Source: Planctomycetota bacterium (lineage in GTDB: Bacteria > Planctomycetota > Planctomycetia > Gemmatales > Gemmataceae). Taken from it: 32,441 nt of DNA. A model generated the notes under the pieces. It searched no databases. It was not told the DNA's origin and saw only the letters and a program-made list of their open reading frames with translations. This document shows positions 1 to 9,100 of the stretch, piece after piece. The position numbers and the translations under genes were made by a program. Where the stretch lies: assembly GCA_016872605.1 (NCBI GenBank), contig VGZI01000056.1, forward strand, positions 1 to 32,441, written 5' to 3'. Numbering within the stretch: the stretch's first letter is position 1; each line of letters opens with the position of its first letter.

Positions 1-400
1 GGCGGGGGTGGTGGGGGTGGTGGCGGTGGAGCCGACAACAAAGGCGGTGGTGATGGTGGCGGTGGAGCTGACAACAAGGGCGGTGGTGGTGGCGGGGGCG
101 ACAACAAAGGTGGTGGCGGCGGCGGCGCCGACAACAAGGGTGGCGGCGGCGGCGGCAAGGACAAAGGCCCCATGAAGCTCGACGACAAAAAAGACAAAGG
201 CGGCCAAAACGATAAGGACAAGAAGGACGACAAGGACAAAAAAGACGACAAGCTCAACAACAAGAACGACAAAGACAAAAAAGACGACAAGGGCGGCGGC
301 GGTGGCATGGGCGACCCCAAGGACAAGGACAAAGACAAAAAGGACGACAAAGGCGGTGGAGGCATGGGCGACCCCAAGGACAAGGACAAAGACAACAAGG
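1..400 (+). repeat. Coding tandem repeats (Gly/ADNK units and a 57-nt duplication)
   Basis: Bases 1-170 are degenerate GGN codon runs separated four times by a GAC-AAC-AAR unit. Bases 305-361 and 362-418 are near-copies with a period of exactly 57 nt (19 codons), encoding GMGDPKDKDKD twice. Sequence of this kind expands and contracts by slippage, so the copy number is probably variable between strains (inference). Confidence 0.8.
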
Positions 401-609
401 ACGCCGGCAACAACCCCGGTGACGGCGGTAAAAGCACCGGCCCCGAAAAGAAGGCCAACCTTGACCCGAAGATCGACTACTGGGGCCATCTCCCGCCCAA
501 CCGCAGACAAGAGATGGACGCCCAGATGCGCGAACGCGTCATGGAACGCTATTATCGCCTCATCGGCCAGTACTACGACAGCATTGGCCGAAAGAAAGAT
601 AACGACTGA
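1..609 (+). CDS. Gly/Lys/Asp-rich repetitive protein with conserved YY tail (5' end outside window)
   Basis: The reading frame is open from base 1, so the gene starts upstream of the window; the ATG at 172 lies inside the repeat and is unlikely to be the start. The visible part has three blocks: poly-Gly tracts punctuated by A-D-N-K (about codons 1-55), a Lys/Asp-rich stretch (KDKKDDK motifs, with a 57-nt tandem duplication around GMGDPKDKDKD at 305 and 362), and a compact C-terminal tail with YWGHLPP, RQEMDA, RY and QYYDS. The next gene ends with an alignable tail. Such 'LPP..R.E...RY..L...YY' tails are, from memory of the family, common at the ends of planctomycete proteins next to MoxR/BatA-type gene clusters; that cluster would lie outside the window and is inference. 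The middle is low complexity and probably disordered. Function unknown. Confidence 0.75.
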   Translation, partial: GGGGGGGGGGADNKGGGDGGGGADNKGGGGGGGDNKGGGGGGADNKGGGGGGKDKGPMKLDDKKDKGGQNDKDKKDDKDKKDDKLNNKNDKDKKDDKGGGGGMGDPKDKDKDKKDDKGGGGMGDPKDKDKDNKDAGNNPGDGGKSTGPEKKANLDPKIDYWGHLPPNRRQEMDAQMRERVMERYYRLIGQYYDSIGRKKDND

Positions 610-679
610 CGCCTTCGATTAGCGTCAGCTCCGCGTCCAGAGAGCCTTTTGTGTAACCTCACATGGGAGGATTTGCGCC

Positions 680-1267
680 ATGTTCCGAATAGTCTCGCTT
701 GTTGCCATGTTCGCCGGGGCTTTCGCGATCGATTCGATCGCTGCCGGCGAGAAGAAATCTGAGCCGGCGCGCGATCGCCAAAAAGTCGTAGAGCAACTTC
801 AGACGGACTTCCAGGACGTTTCGGACCGGCTGAGGAAAAGCGATCCGGGCGCCGTTACTCGGAAGCAGCAGAATCAGATCATCGAAGGGCTCAATCGCCT
901 GATCGACGAACCTCCGCCGAGCCCGCCCTCGCCTCCGCCTTTGCCGAGTCCGCCCCCGCCGTCACCGAAGCCCGATGGCAAGCCGACGCCGCCTATCGGT
1001 CCCCTGGCAGAGCCCAAACCGGAAGCGAATCCATCTCCCTCTGTGACGCCCAAATCGTCCGCAACGCCAGGTGAACCCGCGACGCCACGCGAGGCTCTGG
1101 AGAAGCTGCTGCGTGAAACCAAGACGGAAGAGGATTGGGTCCGACTTCCGCCGCGCCTCCGTCAAGAGCTCGATGCCTACGCTCGCGGAAGGCTGATGCC
1201 GCGCTATGAGGGATTGTTGCAAGAATACTACCGGTCGCTCGCACAACCGCGCCGCACCGAGCCCTGA
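680..1267 (+). CDS. Secreted proline-rich protein with the same YY tail
   Basis: This 195-residue protein starts with a Sec-type signal peptide (hydrophobic residues 4-20, cleavage near IAAGEKK). A short, probably helical region (about 25-75) precedes a Pro/Ser linker (about 75-140) and the C-terminal tail with DWVRLPP, RQELDA, MPRY and EYYRSL. The tail aligns without gaps over about 36 residues to the end of the preceding gene, so both share one module on different low-complexity stalks. The start is fixed by GGGAGG eight bases before the ATG. It lies 70 bp after the previous stop and 37 bp before the next start, so the three genes are probably one transcript. No known enzymatic motif is present; function is not known. 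Confidence 0.8.
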   Translation: MFRIVSLVAMFAGAFAIDSIAAGEKKSEPARDRQKVVEQLQTDFQDVSDRLRKSDPGAVTRKQQNQIIEGLNRLIDEPPPSPPSPPPLPSPPPPSPKPDGKPTPPIGPLAEPKPEANPSPSVTPKSSATPGEPATPREALEKLLRETKTEEDWVRLPPRLRQELDAYARGRLMPRYEGLLQEYYRSLAQPRRTEP

Positions 1268-1304
1268 CCCCTGCCCATGACTCGTGATTCGGAAGGAGAT
1301 TCTC

Positions 1305-2381
1305 ATGAATCGCCGCACCTTTTTATCGCAGAGCGCGGGTTCGCTGGTAGGCCTCGCCGGGGCCGGCGTGCTTGGCTCGGTTGCCGCGCAAGAAGTAAAC
1401 CAGGCGGCTGGGATGATCACCCCGGCCACACAACGTCTAATTGACAACAGCCTCGACTGGCTTGCGGCGCAGCAGAATCGGCAGGATGGATCGTTCGGCA
1501 CGGGCAATTACAGCGGTCATGTTGCCGTCACAAGCCTTGCCGGGCTGGCGCTGATGGCGGGAGGCCATCAACCGGGTCGCGGCCGCCACGGCGAGAAGGT
1601 CACGCGCGCCGTCGAGTATATCGTGCGCCGCTGCGAAGATCCGAACGTTCCCGGCTTCCTGAACTCGCCGCGCGGCTTCAATCACGGCCCCATGTACGGG
1701 CACGGTTTTGCCACGTTGTTCCTTGCCGAGGTCTACGGCATGGTTTACACGAATCCTTTGCAGAGCGAATTGCGCGCCTGCCTGGGACGAGCGGTTCGGC
1801 TTATTCTCAGCTCGCAAAATGCTGAAGGAGGCTGGCGTTACAACCCGCGGCCACAAGACGCGGACCTGTCGGTGACGATCTGCCAGATCATGGCGCTGCG
1901 TGCCGCTCGCAACGGGGGGCTGTCGGTGCCGCGGGCCAATCGCGATCGCTGTGTCGAGTATGTGCGTCGCTGCCAGGGACCAGACGGCGGATTTCGCTAT
2001 CAGCCGTTTGGCGGGCCATCCGGATTCGCGCGTACGGCTGCGGGCGTCGTCGCCCTTTATAGCGCCGGCGTCTACAACGATCCGGCCGTAACGCGTGGAC
2101 TCGACTATCTCAATCGCATGCGTCCCGGCGCGGGGGGCGGGATGTTCGGCCAACCCGATTTCCACTACTACTACGGCCATTATTACGCAGTCCAGGCCAT
2201 GTGGATCGCGGGGGGCAACTATTGGCGCCAGTGGTATCCGGCCATCCGCGAAGAACTCCTCAACAGCCGGCGTGCCGACGGCTCCTGGCAGCAGGGGCTG
2301 ATGTGCTCCAACTATTGCACGGCCATGGCGCTCATCATCCTCCAAGTGCCCAACAACTACCTGCCGATCTTGCAACGCTAA
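1305..2381 (+). CDS. Tat-exported prenyltransferase/squalene-cyclase-repeat protein
   Basis: This 358-residue protein opens with NRRTFL and a hydrophobic stretch ending in SVAAQ, a typical twin-arginine signal. The mature part is an alpha/alpha toroid of the prenyltransferase/squalene oxidase repeat superfamily: recurring QW-like turns are visible as QNRQDGSFG, QNAEGGWRY, CQGPDGGFRY and RRADGSWQQG, each before a helix pair with small residues. A DADLSVT segment follows the second repeat. The start at 1305 is preferred over an in-frame GTG at 1284 because GGAAGGAG lies just upstream and the twin-Arg signal then sits at the N terminus. Family members in planctomycetes are usually uncharacterised secreted proteins, and true cyclase activity is not implied. 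It follows the two YY-tail proteins closely and is probably in their operon. Confidence 0.88.
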   Translation: MNRRTFLSQSAGSLVGLAGAGVLGSVAAQEVNQAAGMITPATQRLIDNSLDWLAAQQNRQDGSFGTGNYSGHVAVTSLAGLALMAGGHQPGRGRHGEKVTRAVEYIVRRCEDPNVPGFLNSPRGFNHGPMYGHGFATLFLAEVYGMVYTNPLQSELRACLGRAVRLILSSQNAEGGWRYNPRPQDADLSVTICQIMALRAARNGGLSVPRANRDRCVEYVRRCQGPDGGFRYQPFGGPSGFARTAAGVVALYSAGVYNDPAVTRGLDYLNRMRPGAGGGMFGQPDFHYYYGHYYAVQAMWIAGGNYWRQWYPAIREELLNSRRADGSWQQGLMCSNYCTAMALIILQVPNNYLPILQR

Positions 2382-2495
2382 CGTTTTTCTTTGCCGCAAG
2401 AACACGCGAACGTCGCAAAAGTGCGAAGGGCCAGCCTCGTAGGTGACTCTAGTTGCTTTTTTTGCGTTTCTTCGCGGCAAGTCCTCCTGCTGACC

Positions 2496-3728
2496 ATGCG
2501 TGCTACCCCATTGTTATTGACTCTCATGCTCTTTGCCGGGAATGCGCGTGCTCAGGCGCCGCGATTCGATATCGTGTCGGCGAGCGTGTTCCGTTCGCAG
2601 TGCACGCTGGTGTCGCTCGATGAGTCGGGCCGGGTCGTCATGGAAAACGCCGGGGCGAGGCGGACATTGGAGGACGTGATCGAGATCCAGCAGGAAGGCC
2701 GGCCCCTGCCGCCGCTTCTGACGCGCCGTTTCATCAGCCTCACGAATGGCGATCGATTGCCGCTCACGGCCGACTTGGCCGCGACGCTCGACGGCAGGCG
2801 CCTTCATGTCGTGCTCGATCCGTCGCTCGGCCTTGGAGGTGACAAGGCCGTTAGCTTTTTCGCCCCCAATGTGGTTCTTCTCTTCAGTTCCGTGCCCGCC
2901 GGCGTCGAGGACCCGGAACGATTCTTCGCGAACTTGCAATCGGGCGCTCGAACGCGCGACGTTGCCCACCTGCAAAACGGCGACCGCATCGAGGGGACCT
3001 TGACCGCCTTGTCGCAAACTGGCGGGGCCACGCTTCTTATCGAGGGCAAAAAAAGCCAGATCCCCTGGACCAAGCTCGCCGGCATCGCCTTGGGCACCGA
3101 TCGCCTCGCTCGACTTAAGCCCGCCTTGCGATACGCCCGCGTCATCCTCGAAAACGGGGCTCGCCTCAACGTGCTAGACTTTCAATTTGACGAGAGCACG
3201 CGACGATGGATCGGAAAGACGCAATTCGGCTCGACCTTTCAGGTTCCCGAAGCAAATGTCGTGGCGATTGACATTTGCCAGCCGTCGGTGGTCAACCTGG
3301 CCGACTTGACGCCCATGCGCTATGAGCATCGCCCTTTTCTGGATGTCGCCTGGCCGCTCGCCAAGAACTCTGCCGCCACCGGTGATCCGTTGCGCTTTGC
3401 CGGCGGCGCCTATGAGCTCGGCCTCGGCACGCACGCCGCCTGCTCGGTCGCTTACAAGCTCGACGGAAAGTACCGGCGCTTCGACGCCGTCGTCGGCATC
3501 GACAAGCTGTCACCCAAAGGCCGAGCCCGTGCGGCGATCGAGCTTGACGGCAAACGCGTTGAATTGAACGCCGGAAAAGAGTTTACCGCACAAACCACGC
3601 CGCAAGTTGTTCGCCTCGACACGCGCGGCATTCGCGCGATGACGCTGATCGTCGACTTCGGCAGCACGGGCGACGTCCAGGCCAACCTCAACTGGGCCAA
3701 GGCCCGGCTGGTGAAAAGAAACGAATGA
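2496..3728 (+). CDS. Secreted NPCBM-domain protein
   Basis: With the start at 2496 the protein has 410 residues and begins with a clear signal peptide (LLLTLMLFAG, cleavage near ARAQ). Residues about 20-260 are beta-rich and contain two segments of the type 'NGDRIEGTLTAL', familiar from planctomycete secreted proteins that precede an NPCBM module. The C-terminal part, about 270-408, fits the NPCBM/NEW2 carbohydrate-binding family: YELGLGTHA, a YKLDGKYRRF strand, GIDK, and a closing VDFGSTGD...NWAKARL strand. The longer frame back to 2391 would put 35 polar residues before the signal and is rejected. No strong Shine-Dalgarno is seen. Likely role: binding glycans at the cell surface or in the periplasm (family inference). 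Confidence 0.88.
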   Translation: MRATPLLLTLMLFAGNARAQAPRFDIVSASVFRSQCTLVSLDESGRVVMENAGARRTLEDVIEIQQEGRPLPPLLTRRFISLTNGDRLPLTADLAATLDGRRLHVVLDPSLGLGGDKAVSFFAPNVVLLFSSVPAGVEDPERFFANLQSGARTRDVAHLQNGDRIEGTLTALSQTGGATLLIEGKKSQIPWTKLAGIALGTDRLARLKPALRYARVILENGARLNVLDFQFDESTRRWIGKTQFGSTFQVPEANVVAIDICQPSVVNLADLTPMRYEHRPFLDVAWPLAKNSAATGDPLRFAGGAYELGLGTHAACSVAYKLDGKYRRFDAVVGIDKLSPKGRARAAIELDGKRVELNAGKEFTAQTTPQVVRLDTRGIRAMTLIVDFGSTGDVQANLNWAKARLVKRNE

Positions 3729-3828
3729 GTTTGCTCGCGAAAGTAACGTGGCGGCATCGTTAGTCGTTCTCGGATACTCATTATTGCCAAGTCTTAGCAG
3801 CACCGCTTTGTGGCATTGCGCGAAGTGC

Positions 3829-4806
3829 TCAAGTCTCGGTCGCCGACCAGCTTTCATCAAGGCTCCAATCGTGAGTGTCGCTAGTCGGCAGGCGAGAGCA
3901 ATGAGCTCGATGCGTGCCCCATTCGGAGAACGCGCGGAGCTTGCCGAAGAGCCACGGCAGAAGCGTGCCTTCATCGAGGCGGCGCCAGGCTTTGCCGATG
4001 AGCACGGCGAGGTGCTTGGGCAAGGCCTGCCAGAGAACGCTCGTGGGCAGGTTGCGCCAAAAAACGCGTTCCTCGTTACACGATTGCCGTTCGATCAGGC
4101 GCCGGCCTTCCGTCCCATAAGAAGCAGAAACGTGATGCAGGACGCGCGAAGCCGGCTCAAATGTCGTCCGGTAGCCGGCGCGGTTGAGGCGGAAGGCGAG
4201 ATCGACGTCTTCGAAGTAGCTGCCGAACTCTTCAGGGAACAGATCTGCTCGATCGAGTGCCGATCGGCGATAGAACCCGGCGGCAGCGCTTGTGCCGAAA
4301 ACGCGGCACGGTTCAAAAAGGGAACTCCCGCTTGCGGCTTCGCGCTCGCTGCCCGGACCCGATATGCTTCGCCGCAAGTGAACGCCCTGCCACCGCTTGC
4401 GCGCGACACCGCCGAAGTAATACGTGTCGCCGGCGGAATCGATCACATCTCCATCCGGCCAAGCCAGGACCAGCGGCGCCACGGCGCCGACCGACGCATC
4501 GTCGAACCACTTGAGCGCGGCATCGGCCCAACCGGGCTGCACTTCCGTGTCGTCGTTGAGCATTTCGACGACTTCGCCTCGGCTGGCGCGAATGCCGGCG
4601 TTGGCCGCCATCGCGAACCCTCGTTGGCGCGTCGAACGCAACACCATCGCGCCGAATTCGGCGGCGACCCGGCTGGCGGCGGCGTACGGCGAGGCATCGT
4701 CGACCACGATGATCTCCGTCGCCTGCGGGGCGTGTCGAACCACCGCCAGCAAGCAGGCTCGCAAGAGATCGGTCCGGTTGTGCGTCGGGATGACGATAGA
4801 GAGCAT
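3829..4806 (-). CDS. Family 2 glycosyltransferase
   Basis: This 325-residue GT-A enzyme starts with the first strand MLSIVIPTHNRT. The nucleotide-binding VVDDAS is at residues 34-39, the metal-binding NDD at 84-86 (DXD equivalent), and the acceptor-side FEDVDLAFRL at about 198-207. It resembles rhamnosyltransferase-like GT2 enzymes that transfer a sugar from a nucleotide donor in polysaccharide or glycan assembly; donor and acceptor cannot be read from the sequence. A TTG at 4824 would add six residues, but the ATG at 4806 starts exactly at the conserved strand. It follows the YHS protein on the same strand and is separated from it by a perfect 9-bp hairpin. It converges with the NPCBM gene (100 bp apart). 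No membrane segment is evident, so it probably acts in the cytoplasm. Confidence 0.9.
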   Translation of the reverse strand: MLSIVIPTHNRTDLLRACLLAVVRHAPQATEIIVVDDASPYAAASRVAAEFGAMVLRSTRQRGFAMAANAGIRASRGEVVEMLNDDTEVQPGWADAALKWFDDASVGAVAPLVLAWPDGDVIDSAGDTYYFGGVARKRWQGVHLRRSISGPGSEREAASGSSLFEPCRVFGTSAAAGFYRRSALDRADLFPEEFGSYFEDVDLAFRLNRAGYRTTFEPASRVLHHVSASYGTEGRRLIERQSCNEERVFWRNLPTSVLWQALPKHLAVLIGKAWRRLDEGTLLPWLFGKLRAFSEWGTHRAHCSRLPTSDTHDWSLDESWSATET

Positions 4807-4824
4807 CGTGGTGAAAAAAAACAA

Positions 4825-4853
4825 CCCAGGGGTTCGCGTTGCTCACCCCTGGG
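4825..4853. repeat. Short palindromic element (CCCAGGGG/CCCCTGGG type)
   Basis: Perfect 9-bp arms at 4825-4833 and 4845-4853 around an 11-base loop rich in TTCGC and GCTCA. It fills most of the gap between the YHS gene stop (4878) and the glycosyltransferase start (4806). Related sequences with the same TTCGCTGCGCTCA-like loop and a GGGCTT end occur at 24465-24500 and, more diverged, at 18463-18495. It may also act as an imperfect terminator or processing site; it lacks a T-run. Confidence 0.7.
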
Positions 4854-4877
4854 CTTACGATCGTGCGTGCGACCCTG

Positions 4878-5597
<720 letters not shown>

Positions 5598-5665
5598 ATT
5601 GCATCCTCGAACAAGGTTGTTGGTTCGTGAAAATCTCGCTAACCGTTGGACGCAGCACGCGGTGC

Positions 5666-5685
5666 AATGTTCCACGTGGAACATT
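5666..5685. promoter_or_regulatory. parS-like centromere site
   Basis: A perfect 20-bp palindrome contains the 16-mer TGTTCCACGTGGAACA (5668-5683). This matches the bacterial chromosomal parS consensus TGTTNCACGTGNAACA at every defined base. ParB binds such sites, nucleates a partition complex with CTP-dependent sliding, and recruits SMC near the replication origin. It lies in non-coding DNA. No parA or parB gene is in the window, but smc is at 28500-32228. A transcription-factor E-box-like site is the alternative, but full-length agreement makes parS more likely. Confidence 0.75.
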
Positions 5686-5783
5686 CGATTTTGCCATTCT
5701 TCCCGCGGCATTTGGTCATACCACGCTAATGTACATCGTCCGCGCGATGAGGTCGAGGTCAATGCTCAGTCGGGGTACTCACG

Positions 5784-5941
5784 GGGTGCACGACATGGTT
5801 TGCAAACGGCAAGGGAGGGCGAGGCTCCTGCCGAGCCGCGAGCCCGCGAAATACTCGATTTCGGACGAGTATCCTGAAACTTCCGGCTCGGCAGGAGCCT
5901 CGCCCTCCCGAAGCAGGCCACGCAGACCATGTCGTGCACCC
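5784..5941. repeat. Long interspersed inverted repeat with GGGAGGGCGAGG core
   Basis: Outer arms 5784-5799 and 5926-5941 (GGGTGCACGACATGGT and its complement) are perfect over 16 bp. Inner arms 5813-5837 and 5885-5909 are perfect over 25 bp (starting GGGAGGGCGAGGCTCC). A small hairpin (ATACTCG/CGAGTAT) lies in the middle. The structure looks like two inverted copies of one element, or one element with nested stems. Its translation gives the GEAPAEP / GSAGASPS peptides often seen as spurious proteins in planctomycete genomes. Confidence 0.85.
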
Positions 5942-6157
5942 GTACTCACGGGGACCGTGGCCCGTTCCGATCGTACCGCGCCGGAACGCGTAACGCGATG
6001 TCGGTTGCGAGAAAAATTGGCGCATGCAGTCTGAGCGAAAACGCGCAGCCTGTGCAGCGCGCAGATGAGTGAGTGGGTGGAAAAAGGCCCAAAAAGACGG
6101 GGAATTTCGCGAATGCCACCTCATCATCTCACATGATACCCTGGGGCTCTGATGAGG

Positions 6158-9100
6158 TCAGGGCAAATCCAAGACGTAAACCGTCGTGTTGGCGTTGGCC
6201 GTGACGATTTGCTTGCTGTCATTGGTAAACGCGAAGTTGATGATGAACATGTCCTGATGGCGTCCGCAGTTCCAGGATCGCAGTTCTTTGCCGTCGATCG
6301 ACCAGGCCTTGATGACGTTGTCGCCATCGACGGTGGCAAACGTCTTGCCGTCGGGGCTGACGATGCATGCGGCAATGCCTGACTTGTGGCCCTTGAACTC
6401 CTTGAGGACTTCTCGGCCCTGGACCTTGGCGATCTTGATGTCGCCGACCTCGCTCGTTGCAACGAGGATGGAACCGTCGGGAGTGAACCCGAGGTCGGCG
6501 ACTCCGACTTTGTTGAAGAGGAACCAGTCACCGCCGGGCGCGGGTTTCGCTTCGGTAAGGCTGAGGTCCCACAAGCGCACGCTGCCGTCGCGTCCGCCGG
6601 TAACACCGATCTTGCCGTTGGCGGCGATGGCAAGCGAGTTGATTTTGCGGGTCGTCTCGACGAAGGTCGGCCGTCCGTCCTTGTCCCAAACGGGGGCGCC
6701 AGTTTCGATGTCGAAACCGTCGACGATGGTGCTGGTGCTGGCGTCGTTGAAGTGGTACCAGATGTACAACTGCTTGCCCGCGGGATCGGTGGCCATGAAC
6801 GAAGAAAACGTACGCAATCGGCCCTTGCCGAACACGTTGAGCTGTTGCTGCGTGCGAACGATCTCGCGCGGCGGATTGATCTCCCAGAAGCGAATCTCGG
6901 CGTCGCCACGGTCGTTGGCCTTGGGGTTGCCGCTGAGGCTGATGAGCCGCTTGCCATCGGGAGTGAACAACATGAACATGACAGCATGGGTGTGGCCGGT
7001 GAGCGTGGCGACTTCGACGCCGGTCTTGCGATCCCACAATTTGATGGAGCGATCCGACGACCCGGTCGCGATCAGCGTGCCGTCCGGGCTGACGGCCACC
7101 GCTTGCACGGCGCTGGCATGTTCGGCGACCAGGGGCAGCTCTCGGCTCGTGATCTCCCAGAGCTTGACGTGGCGATCGACGCTCGACGACACGACGTGGA
7201 AGCCGTCCTTGGAGAACGCGGCCGCGGTCACCCAGTCCTTGTGACCGCGAAAGGTCTGCACTTCCTTGCCGCCGTTGCCCTCGATCTTCCAGAGCTTGAC
7301 GAGTTGATCGGCGCCGGCGGAGACGAGGTGGATATTGTCCATGCGAAATGCAACCGTGCTGACGGGGCCGGTATGGCCCACGAGACGAATCGCGTTGGCG
7401 CCTGGCGTGTTGAGCGGCCAAACGGCAACGGCCTGGTCGGCGCCGCACGAGGCCAGCATCAGCCCGTTCGGGCTGTAGGCGACCCCGCTGACCGCCGTGC
7501 CGTGCGCGTTCCAACTGTGCTGCAACTTGCCGGTCTCCGCGTCGTAGAGCCGAATCGTCTGATCGATATTGCCCACCGCAATCTGCTTGCCGTTCGGGCT
7601 GAAGGCGACGGCGGCGACGATCGACGGATTGTCGTTGATGCGAATGAGCTCCTTGCCCTTATCGGCGTCCCAGATGATAATGCGTCGATCGGCGCTGCCG
7701 GTGACGATCTTTTTGCTGTCGGACGAAAAATCGAGATAAGTGATCGTGCTGACGTGTCCTTCGCAGGTGCGCAACGATTGGCCCGTCATGGCGTCGAAGA
7801 TGCGCACGACCTTGTCGCCGCCCGCGGAGGCGACGACTTTGCCGTCGGGGCTGAATTGGGCCACGGTGACCGGCGCAGTGTGCTCCGCGAAATTGACAAG
7901 AACTTTGCCAGTGTCCCGTTCCCAGATCTTGACAGTGCGATCGGCGCTGGCCGACACGATCTTGGTCGCGTCGGCGTTGAAGGCGGCGGTCCAGATCGGG
8001 GCGTCATGCCCTTCGATGTCGCGCGATTGCAGCGTGATGTCGAAGTCCCAGAGCCGAACGATGAAGTCGCCCGAACACGACGCGAGACGATTTCCCTGCG
8101 GCGTGAAAGCCAACGAGTGGACGGCATGACCGTGAGCGTTCTTGAACTCGCCGATCTTCTGGGCGTTCTCCGGATCCCAGAACTGAATCGAGCCCTGAAA
8201 ATCGCCGGTGAAGATCATCTTGGCGTCGCGGCTGAAGGCAGCACAGCGAGGGCCGTTGGCGGGGATAGTCAACCTGGCGGCGCCGACCTGAAACGGCGCG
8301 CCGGGCAACGGTGTCGTGAAGAGCTGCACTCCCAAGCCGCCGACGCGAAACAGCGTCTTGTCGTCGGGACTGAACCCGACCTGGTACACCGCGCCGGTGC
8401 GCGGCTGATCCGTCCAATACGCCGGCTGGTTCACGTTGTCAACGAAGCTCGGATACTGAAACAGGCGAATACTGCTGTCTTCATCGCCGGTCGCCAGGAT
8501 ATTCCCTTCGGCGTTCAGAGTCATCGAACTGATGCGGGCCTGAAAGTCGCGCACTTCCCGAACGAGCTTGCCGGTCTTCGCTTCATACACAAAGATTCCG
8601 TTTACCAGAGCCGGCATTCGCCCATGCTGGCCGGTGAAGACGTGCTTGCCGTCCTTGGAAATCGCGATGGCGCGGATGCTGTCGCCGACGGCCGCGATGG
8701 CTTGCTCGTCCTTGCCGGTCTCGGCGTTCCATAGCTTGATCACTTTCTCTTCACCCACGGAGGCGATGAACTTGCCGTCGGGGCTCCAGGCAAGGCACTT
8801 GACGTCAGCCTTGTGGCCTTCGTAGGTGAGAATCTCATGGCCATTGCTCAGGTCCCAAATCTTGACGGTTTTGTCGTTCGACGCGGTCGCCAGTTTCAAT
8901 CCGTCGTGACTAAAGGCGACGACATTGATCGCTCGGGCGTGCCGCAAGCGCAGGTTGCCGATGACGCGCGACACATAATCCGGAACGCTCGACGGGTGAT
9001 ACGGCAACTGCCAGCGTGCCTGCCGAATTGCTTCCTGGGCTTGCATGAAGCGCCCGCCGGCAAGAGCGGCGCCCGATTTTTTCGCCAGCTCCTCGGCTTT

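Larger units (their letters stand above)
5598..6157. other. 560-bp intergenic region with parS-like site and long inverted repeat
   Basis: Between the YHS gene (start 5597) and the WD40 gene (stop 6158) I find no credible gene on either strand. Short open frames here only translate the repeats. The region holds a parS-like palindrome (5666-5685) and a long inverted repeat (5784-5941), listed separately. The remainder (5950-6157) has no structure I can name. Confidence 0.7.

Noticed and set aside
1..170. Possible CRISPR-like or short non-coding tandem repeat at the left edge
   Set aside because: The repeat is in codon phase with the downstream frame and encodes poly-Gly with ADNK units, so it is coding.
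1437..2480. A 347-codon minus-strand frame opposite the toroid protein
   Set aside because: The plus strand has the Tat signal, repeats and Shine-Dalgarno; the minus frame has no recognisable motif.
5761..6034. Small proteins translated from the inverted repeat (GEAPAEP, GSAGASPS peptides)
   Set aside because: These peptides arise from dispersed repeats and are not conserved as proteins.
6386..8734. A 782-codon plus-strand open frame opposite the WD40 gene
   Set aside because: It is long only because the GC-rich WD40 repeats leave the antisense frame open; the minus strand shows clear WD40 ends, a signal peptide and a Shine-Dalgarno.
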